Positions 44,353-56,405 of a stretch of DNA of 64,000 nt are shown in pieces; position 1 is the first letter of the stretch, and every line of letters starts with the position of its first letter. The notes below the pieces were generated by a model. The model worked only from the letters and a program-made list of their open reading frames with translations. It was not told where the DNA came from and ran no database searches. The translations under genes were made by a program, and so were the position numbers. The stretch is from Planococcus citri (taxonomy: Eukaryota; Arthropoda; Insecta; Hemiptera; Pseudococcidae): NCBI RefSeq assembly GCF_950023065.1, contig NC_088678.1:40724580-40788579 (forward strand). Reading direction: 5' to 3'.

Positions 44353-46397
44353 GAAGTCGCCGTGGTGGCTGCTGGTTGAGTCGTCGTAGACGCTGTATTC
44401 GTGGTGCTCGTTAGAATACTAGTAGCTGTAGGAGCAGGCGGGACGTGCGGGTTGTTTACGTTCGTGGCCACGTGCGCGGCGGTAGGTGCTGGATGCATAA
44501 GCGTGGCGTATTGAACTTGCATCGAATTGTCAACGGTTTGTTGCTGTTGCGGTAATTCGGTAATTGTCGCTTGGTGCATCTGTTGATTTAAACATGCATC
44601 ATACCAATCATTGTATTGTTTTTGTATTTCATCATACAATGGTTGGTGTTCATCTCTATAATAAAAATCATCATCGTCATTATATTGGGGTTGAAGGGGT
44701 ACTTGTGTACCAGTTACCATTCTTGGTATTCCGTTCGGGTCTATCATCATAAACTTAGCTGGCATTATTGGCAATGGAGCATTCTGTGCTGTGGGTGGGG
44801 GCATTGGAATTGCTGCATTGGCGTTCGCATTATTATTTTGCGCGGGTGGTGTGTAATACACATTTTGGTTGTGATTTGCATTCCGATTGTTTCCTCGATT
44901 AAATATGTGCCTGGGTATCCACCCCTGTGGATTAGCTTGGCCTCTAATTAATGGGGGATACCGGAATGCATTCGGGCGTACCGGCGGTACCGTTGGTGCC
45001 GAAAAAAGTGGATGTTGCATTAATGGGGGTGGAGTGGGAGGGAGCGGTCCCATCGGTCCCATTTGGATCGTAGGTGGAGCATGAGGGGGCCATACCCCAC
45101 TCATAATCATCTGTTGTTGCAACGTCCACTGGGGGGTTGGTTTGGATTGCACGTTCGGCATAATCCTTACCTTCTTGTGTTTAGCAAAATCGATATTAAT
45201 TTCACTTAACGCACGTAGCTTTTCAATAAATTGCTCTATTGTTTGACCTTTCTTTTCGACTCGCATCTGGTATGCACCAGGTAGTTTATGTGCGATCGTA
45301 TCGATTATGTAGGACGTACTACGGTGGTCAGAATGGCTTAGCGCGATAGTAAATCGAATTAATTGCCCAATTACGTCTTGTAGGCTGTTTGCACAATCAA
45401 AATTGTCGCACGCTCGTTCGAGCATATCTTGGGCACGTTCATTCCAATAGAATCTCAAAAAACTCTCCTTTGTACGTTCGTACGTATCATCTGGCGATAA
45501 CGTCGTCATCCAGGTCTCACGATCGTTCGTAGCTACCACTGTGGTAAACACATGTGCTTTATGCGCATCAGGAGCATTCGTAGCATTTGTAAAATGCTCA
45601 AATTTCTGAATGAAATCATGTGGAAACAAGCGATTTTGCTCCGTAAATACTATGTTGGATGCTTTCAATAACATCACGTCGATCTTATTAGGTTGGCGGT
45701 TCCCGCCACCTCCTCCTCCGCTCGGAGCATTGTTAACACGTTGTTCGAGGGTATTGACCTTTTTGGCAAGGTGTTCGGTAGTAGCATTTGCATCCTGCAA
45801 TACCTCTGCATGTTCCTCAAGCTTGTGATCCAGCTCTTGTATGTCATCAAATAATTGATGCATCTCATCATTTGTATCACTTATAAGTTTATTGGTGGTT
45901 TCCTGGAACCTGTCATTTTTCTTGACGTATGCCGCAGATGCTTTGTTGATTTTATCAACCTCTTTCTGGTTCGCTTTGGCTATATCATTGGCCTTTCCAG
46001 CCATTGACAATGCACGATTCGCCGCATTGCTCGCCTGTTGTGACGAAACGTCAATTTCATTGATCCTATTTTGCATCTCTTTTTGCTTTTTAAATACCTT
46101 TTTAAAACGACCATCGACATAGTTCCAGGTATACGTAAGTCTTTCAGCAACCACATCGAACGATAAATCGCCGGGCGGCATTGTGGGAGGGTTAATTACC
46201 TCACCGTCACTCGCGGTAAGGTCATGACTTTCGTCGTCAAAATCGTTCATCTCGTGTAGTGGACCTAAGTTGTTTAATGATGGATTTCGCGACGATTTTT
46301 TACTACCTACGTTGCTTGGTTTGCGACCTTGCAAATCTCTCTCGTTTAGGCTTCGTCTGTTAGGCCTATTTCTTAGTCTGTCTTTAAGTTCCGACAT
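44334..46397 (-). CDS. Gag-like structural protein of the giant element
   Basis: 687 codons from ATG 46397. Residues 1-80 are basic, then acidic. About 85-225 is a long coiled coil with heptad-like Ala/Leu/Lys pattern. A Gly run is followed by a capsid-like helical domain at about 235-415 (PHDFIQKFEHF, TKESFLRFYWNERAQDM, IAHKLPGAYQMRVEK). The C-terminal 270 residues are Pro/Asn/Gln/Thr-rich. No CCHC zinc knuckle is present; the Asn/Arg-rich stretch FNRGNNRNANHNQN may bind RNA instead. The last codons TSGNRQS overlap the frameshift signal into pol. Confidence 0.85.
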   Translation of the reverse strand: MSELKDRLRNRPNRRSLNERDLQGRKPSNVGSKKSSRNPSLNNLGPLHEMNDFDDESHDLTASDGEVINPPTMPPGDLSFDVVAERLTYTWNYVDGRFKKVFKKQKEMQNRINEIDVSSQQASNAANRALSMAGKANDIAKANQKEVDKINKASAAYVKKNDRFQETTNKLISDTNDEMHQLFDDIQELDHKLEEHAEVLQDANATTEHLAKKVNTLEQRVNNAPSGGGGGGNRQPNKIDVMLLKASNIVFTEQNRLFPHDFIQKFEHFTNATNAPDAHKAHVFTTVVATNDRETWMTTLSPDDTYERTKESFLRFYWNERAQDMLERACDNFDCANSLQDVIGQLIRFTIALSHSDHRSTSYIIDTIAHKLPGAYQMRVEKKGQTIEQFIEKLRALSEINIDFAKHKKVRIMPNVQSKPTPQWTLQQQMIMSGVWPPHAPPTIQMGPMGPLPPTPPPLMQHPLFSAPTVPPVRPNAFRYPPLIRGQANPQGWIPRHIFNRGNNRNANHNQNVYYTPPAQNNNANANAAIPMPPPTAQNAPLPIMPAKFMMIDPNGIPRMVTGTQVPLQPQYNDDDDFYYRDEHQPLYDEIQKQYNDWYDACLNQQMHQATITELPQQQQTVDNSMQVQYATLMHPAPTAAHVATNVNNPHVPPAPTATSILTSTTNTASTTTQPAATTATSGNRQS

Positions 46398-46811
46398 ACG
46401 AGCGATATATTGGAACGGGTATTAAAACAAATAAAATTACTAGCTCGTAAAACAGTAGGCGTTGACAGACAGCAGAAATGCGTGAATGAGTCACACACGC
46501 ACCGCAGATATAGTTGTTCTGTCTGGGACAAGTTTCGCGCCTCGGACGTTGTACAGAGGTTCCCCTCTGAGATCTAGCGTGACGAGGTCAACTAAGTATG
46601 TAGACGCGTTCGCGCCTTTTTCACACCTAATTGCACACGTTTACAAATATACAAATACCTACACAGGTATTTGTTATCCGAAAGCGGAAGCGAAGCACAA
46701 ATTAATTAACTTTAAACAGATTACAGTAGCTAACTGTATATTAGGCGCGTTTTTCCGTAAGGAAAATCAAGCTCACTTTGCATGCAATAAAGATTTGCGT
46801 TGAGGCGCCAA
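46398..46811 (-). promoter_or_regulatory. 5' leader and PBS of the giant element
   Basis: About 410 nt between the 5' LTR and the gag ATG. One base after the LTR end the element strand reads TGGCGCCTCAACG (46798-46810), resembling a tRNA-Lys-type primer binding site, with one extra base relative to the usual TGGCGCCCAACG. No open frame is present. Confidence 0.65.
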
Positions 46812-47389
46812 TGATAAAATAATATTGGGTCGTAGGTACCTACTAAATATACGTTCGTATATTCGATACCTACTGACTAATTACCTACTCGAATAAGCAG
46901 GTAATCGGATACGGAGATGTACTAGTGTAATTGTAATAAAGCTAATTACTTACCTCGGCTATGGGTTTTATAGTACACTACCGAACACAATAAATTATCA
47001 TACGCAAAGTTCGTGTAAACGAATGTATTATTGTCAGAAATGACACAATACTTAAACCGACTCGGAGTAATAAAAGGGTTCAATACAACGATTATTCGGG
47101 GGGAATTACAAATTACGTTAACACTACTAAATTATTACTAAATTATAAAATATACAAAAACACTTTAAACCTAGGGCCGGAGCTCTAAAGAATTAAGGAC
47201 ATATTAACTTGGCAACTCGTATACTCGCGGATTCGAACTACGAGTTGGTCCAGTTGCCAAAGAAGCTGGAAGGCTCATTTGACACCTTGACCACTCATTG
47301 TTACCAACCACATCACCGAACGGTGCTGGAAGGGTTAAATTACCTGTTTATACACATACGTGTTACCATTAAGGCATATCCGTCTAACA
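46812..47389 (-). repeat. 5' LTR of the giant element
   Basis: 578 bp, practically identical to 30143-30720. A TATAAAA box on the element strand lies at 46966-46972, the best candidate promoter of the element. Confidence 0.95.
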
Positions 47390-47393
47390 AAAT

Positions 47394-48600
47394 TATTCAT
47401 AATTTGTTGAAAACATGAGTGCATTTTAAAGGGTTTCAACTGTTACATTTTAAACTTTTAAAATATTAGATGGCAGGATGGGGTGTTTTTCAATTTTTTT
47501 TTCTTGAAATTTGATGGAAACTGGCAAAAAATCGCGACCAATGACCTCAACCAAACGTAGAAAAAATGTCATATTTTTAGGTCAACGCCGCTCCCCCTAC
47601 CATCTTATTCCCTGCGAGAGATTTACATTTGATATTTTTAAAATTTTGAATTTGTTGAAGTACCTAAATAATAAAGCAAGTCTTACTTTTTCACTTTTGT
47701 TGCTTCTTGTCATATTTTCTCGTTTAATGCGGTACGGGTTCATTAGAAAGTATATGATAATTTCGTGATCATCATTCATCTTCCGTCTAATGGTGATAAT
47801 TATAATTTTATTAAAATTGAATAAATAATTCACTTTTATAAGTACATACATACGAGTAGTTGGATTCGTGTTCATTGGCATCAAATGATCAAATAATTCA
47901 AAAACGTTGTTTGAAAAAATTTTTTTTGAAACATATGGGTAATTATTCTGCGTATAAAATTTCTTTTTCGTTTATTTATTGTGAAAGATCAACTCTGAGC
48001 TTTTCAAATTTCAATTTTTGATCTTGAAACTCCTACACATCATAAAACCCCAAAAACAAATTTTTCTCTCAGTACAACAAGTCTGATGATGGTAATTTTC
48101 AAAGTTTTAAATGAAGGGTGCTTATTTTAACTGATAATCCAAATTTAGTTCACTAAACTTGGGTGTGTCAATTTTTAATTTTTTTCCAACAAATAGAAAG
48201 TATGTGAGCTTGCAATGAACATATTACTTATGTATTTAAGAAACCTTGGAACCAAATTTGAGCCATCCAAGCTGATTTTTCGTTTTTTGGAAAATTTTTT
48301 GTAAATTGTAAAATCTTTGGAGGTTTATTTTTGATTGAGGTGACCTTACAAAATAGAATTTATTTCATGAAGCCATGAAAATTATGCATGGGCAGGTATG
48401 AAAGGGAATTTCTCAGTTTGGGGTAGGGGGGGGGGTTATAATTACTAGATTATTACACCCTACGTGAGGAGGTTTATATGGAGTTTGCTAGGTTGTATTT
48501 TTTAATAAAAGCGATTAATTCTTCTATTTCAGGGGTGTTGTCTAGAATGAAGGGAGAGTTTTCATCTATTTGAAGGGCTGATCGGTCTTGGTGTGAAATA
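47394..48600. other. Intergenic, nothing recognised
   Basis: AT-rich flank of the insertion. Short open frames are not supported by any domain or codon bias. Confidence 0.5.
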
Positions 48601-48878
48601 GGTGAAATGCCCCTGTCCTCGGATTTTTGAAATTTGGATAAACGCTTTTTCGGGGGAAAAATCATTACTTCAACGAGTTTTCAATGAAAAAATTTAAATT
48701 CACCCAAAATATATGGAGGAAACATGAGACTATGAACGTGAATTTTTTCAAAATTTTTCGAAGGAAATTTAAACCGCCGTATCTCCAAACCTAAAATTTT
48801 TTTTTCTTTCAAAAATAAGTATTGCATGAGTACTCTAATTAGAAAACTTCAAAAATCCGAGAACAGGGGCATTTCACC
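48601..48878. repeat. Inverted-repeat element (about 31-bp arms)
   Basis: GGTGAAATGCCCCTGTCCTC and the following bases at 48601-48631 recur inverted at 48848-48878 with one mismatch. A weaker match continues outward on both sides (GGTC...). The spacer is about 216 bp. It resembles a small nonautonomous DNA element. Confidence 0.6.
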
Positions 48879-50486
48879 TTTTTTACCCTGGACCCTTTGG
48901 TTTTTGCATTTTTCCATACTCACGCAGCTGTATTTTTGGAAATACAACTTTCTGAAATTTCTTATTGAGCACCTCAAAAAGTATTTTTGGTTCACTTATC
49001 CACTTCAAGATTATCTAATGAAAAATTTATGAAATAAATACCGAAAATGGTGACATCAGAATTTAATTAGGAAGTGAATATCGCATATCAGATTGATAAC
49101 CTCCTAATTTTACAAATTTAAAAAATGTCACAGGTACACGATACTTACGCGTTCACTTACAAATCTACACGCATTCCGAATGATTTCTCTACAAAGGGAT
49201 CATCGACAAGATAAGACTATACGCTAGACAAAAGACGAGTGGGAAAAACACTCGTATCATCGCATTACAGCCGCCATCATTGATAAAAAAAATGTTTCGT
49301 CGTATGATTCATAGCTATCAAGAGGAAGAGAAAGGAGCCCAGCTAGAGGACAAGAAGCTACGTGCTCATTGAAAAAAATAAAAGAGGGCACGGGCAGCAA
49401 AGACACGTTGAAAAATATCTCACATTCGTGTACGAAAAAAAAAGGCGAGAGATTTCGGCGAGTGGAAAACGTTCGTATACTACATAAGGTGGTCTCGATG
49501 TGTCTAAACCCTTGTTTCTCTTCTGTACACTCTTCTGTTGTCTGCACTTGTACTTCTTGTGCTCTTCCACGTATACGTAGTATACCACTTCTGGACGACA
49601 ACGGCACATAAGTACCATAAATCTGAGACAAAGAAAATACTACACAGTACACACGTATATATTCGTATGTACGTTTAAAAAAATAAAGGTATCTTCCACG
49701 AACGAGTGAATTTAACGAGTCGAAATCAGTAAAAAGTTGCTCCGTTTGGTTTTTTGCACAGTATGTCAGATATCACGAAGTACAGTTGGAGAGAATAGGA
49801 GGAGGGGGTAGGTAGGTAAGTACGTATGAATGTAATCGCAAGAGCGAGGATGACAAACATGATAAACCGAATGGTATTTAAAGACATGTGGTATGGTAGG
49901 GGGTATTTTGGAGGGTTCTGTATGATAAAATTAATAAATAAACGAAAGAATTCAGGTAGTTTGGTAAACGTGTAATATTCAGGTTAGATTTTATTTGATG
50001 TAAAAAAAATTCCGGCCATACACACATGTGTAAAATAAAGTGAAATACAGCCGGGATGCGGTATCTATTCTGGAATCACTTCAAGCTTGCGCGCAGCCTT
50101 TATTTTCATACGAGGCGCTGGCGGAAAAACCCTACGAAACGAGTGGTCGTTCGAATAGTCAGTCTTGATTCGGGTCTTTTATGAGTCAGAAGGGGTGCAA
50201 CTTGCAGTTAATTTCTAACTTACGAAATATTTTCTGTATTTTTTTTCCCTCGACTTTGCATTTTTTTATCGAATATTTCGTCCTATGGCCAATAAAGCCA
50301 TGATACGATCACGTTTTGATTTTTGCCGGCGAGTTTTTTACTATTGGCGTGTTGCTTCGGTTTCGTGAATTTTTTCGCGCGCGATGTTAAACGTTTGTTA
50401 ACATAGTGGTGTGGTGTGATTAACCCGAGCATATTTCCAAAAAAAATTGTTGTCGTTGGAATCCCACAGGATCCGGCTATTTCAAT
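48879..50486. other. Intergenic, probable promoter at right end
   Basis: No gene is recognised. The segment 50040-50420 is richer in CG dinucleotides than its surroundings and directly precedes the candidate first exon at 50487, so it may be a promoter and 5' UTR. Confidence 0.4.
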
Positions 50487-50544
50487 ATGATCACCAGGAA
50501 CCGGATCATTGGAAGTGTGTTGTTCATGGCCCAGATTAATTTAG
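50487..50544 (+). CDS. Candidate first coding exon encoding a signal peptide
   Basis: ATG 50487 opens 19 codons (MITRNRIIGSVLFMAQINL), followed by a consensus donor G|GTGAGT and phase 1. This is the same design as exon 1 of the exchanger gene at 5599. The remaining exons are not recognised in the window; they may lie beyond 64000 or be too divergent. The product is therefore unknown: a secreted or membrane protein at most. Confidence 0.35.
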
Positions 50545-53500
50545 GTGAGTTTTTCTCTCCTTTTTTAAAGATCTTTCCACATTTATGTACTTTGTAAAAT
50601 GATTAAAATAGAATTGAATAAGATTTTACATAGCTCTGGGTAATATTTGCTACTCCGACGTTGACATTTTTTGGTAATTTTCCCCATGATAGTGATATAG
50701 TGGCTTATGAATTTTCTCCATATGTATGTACTACACATATAGTAGGTATAATGAAAAGCACTCGCTGTGAAAATATACCAGGGTCGAAATGGTCACCGCA
50801 CTGTCGAGATATAATTTGCGTATGAATATCTATAAAGGTTTGAAAATTTCAAAGACCTTTTGTACTCGTAATTTTGGTCGAAAATTTTACAACCAGCGGG
50901 CATCGTGGCGAAAAATAATTAAACTTGATATGAATTTCTAGCCACACAGGTTTTTTTTGGAGAGGGAGGAAGGTAGGGAGGAGGAGAAACATTATGTATT
51001 TTAACCGGCTGCATAGAAAATTAGGTAAGGTCAAGAGATAGTAGGTACTCGTGTGTTGATTCGTTTTACTATGTAAATTTTTGACATTTCAAAAATGTTT
51101 AAAAAATTTGTTAAAATTGGAAAATACCTACTCTTTTTTTGAGATGGATAATATTCATCAGAACGACCAAAGGCATAAGATGATGCTGTTTCGTTTGCTT
51201 GGAAAGTAAAAAGAAAATAATTTTTGAAAAGTTTATTATGGTGATACGATACTGGTACTCTCACTCTCTCATTTTCATTCAAAAATACGTTACCTATCGA
51301 AAATCTTTCATTCCAACTTTCTTCATAAAAGTTGTGTAAGGATAAGCGAATTTAATCGAAATTTTGAATAAATGTTTTCCCTCATATTTTGATACAAATT
51401 AGGTCAAAAAACTTTCTGATACAATTGTTTTTCGGCTCGGTTCTTTTGTTGTTGTCATCTCCTGCATTGAAGTCAGCATATATGTATGACACTAAAATTC
51501 GGAAGCCTTAGTAAAATTTTTGAAAGTTTTTCAATTCACAATGTGAAATTTTGCTCAAAAATTTCCTTCAATTAGTAGGTCTATGTAGTTATGTAGCCAC
51601 TTTTTTGCGTCCAGAAATTTCAAATTTTAGTAGTTGGGTTTTCGCACCACTCTACTGAGTATCTTATTTTTAATTTCTCAAAATGGTTCCAACTTTCACA
51701 TAATTAGACAGAAAAAATAGTATTATTTTTCGGAGGGTCTAAATTTTTTGAAAAATGTCAGAAATTATATTTTTTTGGACATTTTCTGAGAAAATTTGGG
51801 CACGAAAAACACATTTTTCTTCCCTCACGTTGAAAAATGCCTACGAAAATGCAGATCATGATCTAAAAAGAAGATTCCCAGAGTTGTCATGTAACGTACA
51901 GTCCGTAGTCTCATATTTCAAGGTTTTAGGAAATTTTTCGAAAATGTGGCCAGACATGTGTTTTTCTGGGATCATAACTGGTTATTTTATTCTCTTCATC
52001 AATTTATGTGATTTTTGATATATTTTGGAAAATTTAAAACCTCCCAGGATTTTGAATTTATAAGATTCACTTTCTATAATTTTGAAATTTCATTGTGAAA
52101 TATCCACAAGATTTCATGCCACATTGAGTGGATCAAGTAGGTACCTGCGAATTGAGATGTTGCTTCAAGAGGAACATCCAGTCTCGATATAAATACACCG
52201 AAAAGCTCAATACACGACGCCAATTCGTGTTCTTGATGACATAGTCCATTAAAAAGAACCATCGTGCGGTTGAAAAGGTATTAAGAAAAATAGCCACTCG
52301 GCTGTGATCTTATTTCGCGTAAATACCACGGTCAAGCGTACAAAAAAGAAGATAAAGCCCCGTATTAGAGCAGTGTTAATGATAATAGCTCGATAAGCTT
52401 TCACGTACTGAAAATACACGGCTGTACACCGAAAAGAGTCAGAAAAAGAGAGCAGTTCCAAGAAACATGTGATTACTCGGTGATAGCAGTACACACGTAT
52501 AGGTAAGGTACATCGTAATACGTATAGTGTACGATGTGAGTTGCGGTGTAGTGTAGGTATCGTTAAAAAGCTCCAGACTTTGATACGTTTTTGCTTCCTA
52601 CATTACCTTAACCAAGTAATAAAAAATTTAAACCTCGAATAAGCAACGCGCCGCAACCTTTTGAATACCAATGACTGGACTTGGTCACGTCACGACTATC
52701 CTGCCATGCTACCGCGACTACCAACCCCAATCCCAACAACCGAGTTCATTCGTAAATGAAACGCGTATATGTAAATATTTACTAAACGTGAACTAAATAT
52801 GGAGGTCCCAGATGACTATGGTCACTTGAGATGGCACCTGTCCTTAGAAAATGATGTGCTGAGCCGAAAGAGTGGGTACATTTTGTACCAAGTTCGAATG
52901 AAAGAAGGCAATGTTCTAACTTCTTAGCAACGGAGAAAAATAGACCTTTTTTTCTGTAGGTTGTGGTTACCTTATGTTTCGTAAGTACTTCTTGGAAAAG
53001 TACAGTGAAAACGTATACCTACATACATACACAATACACATACCTTATTCGTGAAGCAAAATAGTATTTCTCGATTGTTTAATGCAGCGCACGAAATTAT
53101 CACAATAAATTCGTAAAACGTCGCGTGAAATACGAAATAATGGTTTATTAAACGAGTCATGTGCAGTTATTACATATTTATCTAGCAATGTGTTGCTAAT
53201 AATACAGTGATGCAGATTTTTTTTTTTTTTTGAAGTACGAGTACCTATGTAAAAGATGGGCGTGCTTTTTAAAAATAATAAAAAATGTTAGAGAAATACA
53301 TCTACACATGGTCAAATTATACTTACATAAGGAGCATCAGAGGGAATGTACCAAGAGATGAATTTCAGCTGAGGTAAGAGGTAAAATCAACCTGACTAAA
53401 TTGGATCTTTTTCTACAAAAGCCACGGTTTTGGTATTTTCTGTTGATACTATTTCCACGTCGAATCATGGGGTTTTTTCGATTAAAATTACAGGTGGGCG

Positions 53501-54309
53501 TGAAAACCGTCAATTTTTAATGAAACTGTGACAATAGAATCCACAACCAATTATTTTAAAAACGTTTTTTACAGCTGATTTATTGATGAAAATTTTAGGT
53601 AACTTGACAGTGAGTTGCAATTTTTTTACAACGATGAACTATGAACCATTCGACTTGTTCTTTTTAAAAGCGTATGCGATTCATGTTCGCCACTTCTATT
53701 CCTCAAATATTTTGGTTCGTATTTCGCGTGATTGAAACAGTTTCTATTTCAAATTTTTCCTGATAGTATAGGGTATTAAAGGATCATCAATTGGGTCCCA
53801 ATCGAAAAACGAAAGTATACGTTACTGAAACATGGAATTTGACGAAGGGAGAGGGTTTTTGGGGGCTTATTCGGATGACCTTTCCCCTCATTAAAAAAAT
53901 GTCATATTGGTTTTCAGCGCCTCCGAAAACGTACTATTTCTGTGTAACGCTACCCAACCAATTTTTTTTGGATTTGATCTTGATCTGAAGGAGGGGGATG
54001 TTTTAGGTGAAGAAATAAGTTGAGAAAAATTGAAGAAAATCGAGGTCAAAAATTGCATTTTTTTGGTCGAATTGATACGGAATCGATTTGAAAATTTTAA
54101 AACAAGAAGCAAAGCACTGAGAAATTCACGCTAAAAATTTGAATAGAAGGCTTTCTTCAAAAGTTGAGTGAAGTCGAAAATGAGTTGTTTAGAAAAACAG
54201 GGTTTTTTTCTATGCAGGTATGAAGAGGTCTCCCTCCCCCTGTCCAAAAAAAAATGATTTTGCTTCCTTAAAAAAGTTTATCGGAGAAGGATAATGGTTG
54301 AAAATTTCT
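50545..54309. other. Noncoding, nothing recognised
   Basis: Possibly the first intron of the candidate gene starting at 50487. No exon, RNA gene or clear repeat is seen. Confidence 0.45.
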
Positions 54310-54840
54310 TATTTACGAGTAGTTTGACCCTTTTAAATTTGACAATTTGCAGTTTGGCCGTAAGCTATTTGATCCTGAACAGTTTGGCCCTTTCTACTTT
54401 TTTAATTTCAATAGTCAAACGGATTGGTCCTTTGCTCAAATTTCAGTTTGGTCCTTTTTATGAAACACCATGGAAGTCTTTTCCGAAGAAGTTTCCTCAA
54501 AAAGAAATTCTCTTAAATAAGAAGTTTCCTTCAAAAATGAAAGAAAACTTCATTTTTAAAAATTTAGACCAAGAGCAAATTTTGTTTCGTGACACATAAT
54601 TTTTGAAGAGAAATTTTTTCGAAAACGCGTTTTTCACAGCAAACTTTTTTTTAAAAGTCATTATGAAGTTCTTCAAAAATGGAGATTTCAATTTTTCTTC
54701 AAAAATGAAAGTTGCATTTTCTTTTCAAAATGAAGTTTACATTTATTTTCATTCCAAAAATAAAGTTTGCAGTAATTTCAAGAATGAAATAAAGTTTTCA
54801 TTTTCTGTTCAAAAATTAAACCATTTTTTGAGTTTGTTCT
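54310..54840. repeat. Degenerate low-complexity repeats
   Basis: The first part repeats CAGTTTGGCCCTTT-like words about five times (54310-54460). The second repeats TTCAAAAATGAAGTTT-like words many times (54480-54830). Open frames here follow from the repetition. Confidence 0.5.
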
Positions 54841-55269
54841 GGAAAATTGTCATGGATGCTATAAATCCGAGTTCTTTTTGCAATAAACGTCTTACCTAAG
54901 GGTAAGTCAAAAAATTGGAGAAACGTCTCCTCTCCAGCAAAAGTTTCAAAAATCGTGGATACCTATGTTTTTTGCTTAAGTGAGAAAAAAAAGTCAGATA
55001 AAATATAAGAAAGGCATTTTTTGAAAGTTTGGTACTTAAATCAGTATTTTTTAGGGAAATATATAATCGCACGACAGAATAGGGTGTTTGAACGACAACA
55101 GCAAACGACAATAAAAGCTGTGGTAGCGACAACTTAGGTCTTCACAACGACAGGTTTTCAACAACAAAATAATAAGTCAGCACAACTATTTTTAATTATT
55201 AATCACGACAACTCCTCCCGCCAAAAAAGCATGTCTAAGCGACAGAATAAAATTTAAAACGACAGAACA

Positions 55270-56392
55270 ATGTACGACTGATATGGTGAGATATGGCCCA
55301 ACTACGTAACTAGTTATTCACCGAATAACTAGTAAGTAGGCATTCAACGAATGCCTATTATACGAAAACGTAAGTGATGGGAACGTGTTAACTTCTAGAG
55401 GTGACTTTGATTAAAATAAGAAAAAGGCGCCAAGCGCGATGCATATATAATGCAACGCGCCCACGAGCCGAACCAGTTGTATTTCTAATCGCGTCTTTGA
55501 CAAGATGTAGTTGTATTTTGTCATTTTTCGGAGAAGTTGTACTTGGTTGCACTTCTTAATGAGATGCGCTTAGTCGCATCAACAACTTGCTCGGCAAGAT
55601 GTAGTTAGGCTAATCTGCATAAGAAATACATCTCGACAGATGATCGTAGCATAGGTATCTGCAGCTCGCTGGTGCTCGACCATAACGTGTACTTCGTATT
55701 TATGAAATCTATCAGATGTTATAGGCTGATGAGACGCCCTTTTGAGGGTGTCTCTCCCCTCTTTTACCGATGTCGCCCCCTTCTATAGGGGTTAATTCGT
55801 ATCTTTCGCGTGTAGGAAATAAGTATACTATTTCGTCGCGTACATCTCGGACATGAGTCAATCAACCCGGGCATTGACCATGTTTCTCGTCTGGATAAGT
55901 ACCCTCTGAAACCCAACCAACCCCTGCCGACCATGTCTAGTATTAGGGACATACCGAAGAGGCAGGAAAAATGGACAGTTCGTGAACCTGATAAGTAAGT
56001 TATCATAATCAATTAATTTGTACAAACCACCCCTACTTGCGGTTCTATATCCATATGTAGGCAAAGTTAGGGTATATTTATGATTTCATGTATATGTCAG
56101 CCCTATTCAATCTCCAAACAATATAAAATAATTTAGCTTATTTTATATTTTCATGTCTGTTTATAACAATAAATCATTTGTCACGCTAAATCGACTAGTA
56201 GACTTGTTGTTAGACACAGACTTCTGTGCATATAGTAAATTCTGGTATGACTTCTAAACGCTCTCCGACCCACTCAAACTAGCCAGGAATAGGGAAAATA
56301 TAACTACCTATGTAGAGGTATTTGGCCTTCTCACCTCAGTAATATTTCTCATAATATTTCTATACATAATTATGCTAGAAGTAACTATATCA
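55270..56392 (+). repeat. Putative 5' LTR of a second element
   Basis: The segment ends in ...ACTATATCA at 56392, directly before a PBS. It contains a TATA box (CATATATAA, 55442-55450) and an AATAAA at 56168-56173, and its composition differs from the flanks. The left edge is a guess because no second copy lies in the window. Two hairpins stand near its start. Confidence 0.5.
55309..55357. repeat. Pair of adjacent perfect hairpins
   Basis: ACTAGTTATTC-ACC-GAATAACTAGT (11-bp arms, 55309-55333) is followed three bases later by TAGGCATTC-AAC-GAATGCCTA (9-bp arms, 55337-55357). Both share ATTC-loop-GAAT at the tip. Confidence 0.8.
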
Positions 56393-56395
56393 TAT

Positions 56396-56405
56396 TGGCG
56401 CCCAA
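56396..56405 (+). promoter_or_regulatory. tRNA-Lys-like primer binding site
   Basis: TGGCGCCCAA lies three bases after the presumed LTR end ATCA. This is the classic start of tRNA-Lys primer binding sites in insect Ty3-type elements. It fixes the element's orientation as plus strand. Confidence 0.7.

Larger units (their letters stand above)
30143..47389 (-). mobile_element. Giant Ty3-type LTR retrotransposon with accessory genes
   Basis: A 17,247-bp element bounded by two 578-bp direct LTRs and a 4-bp AAAT duplication. It is transcribed right to left: LTR, PBS, gag, -1 frameshift, pol, two small paralogous ORFs, RING-SGNH-like ORF, long 3' noncoding region, purine tract, LTR. RT and integrase sequences are clearly of the Ty3/gypsy group. 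Length and gene content are well beyond the usual 5-9 kb for insect elements of this group. All long frames are intact and the LTRs differ at one visible base, so insertion is recent. Oddities are the SGNH-like domain heading Pol, two RNase H regions, and Lys in place of the integrase Glu. Confidence 0.95.

Noticed and set aside
46945..46960. GAG|GTAAGT-like splice donor on the element strand in the LTR
   Set aside because: It falls about 20 bases after the TATA box, before the expected transcription start, so it would not be in the RNA.
49257..49652. 131-codon minus-strand ORF
   Set aside because: No recognisable domain, low-complexity hydrophobic and basic patches, and overlapping frames of similar length; looks like chance.
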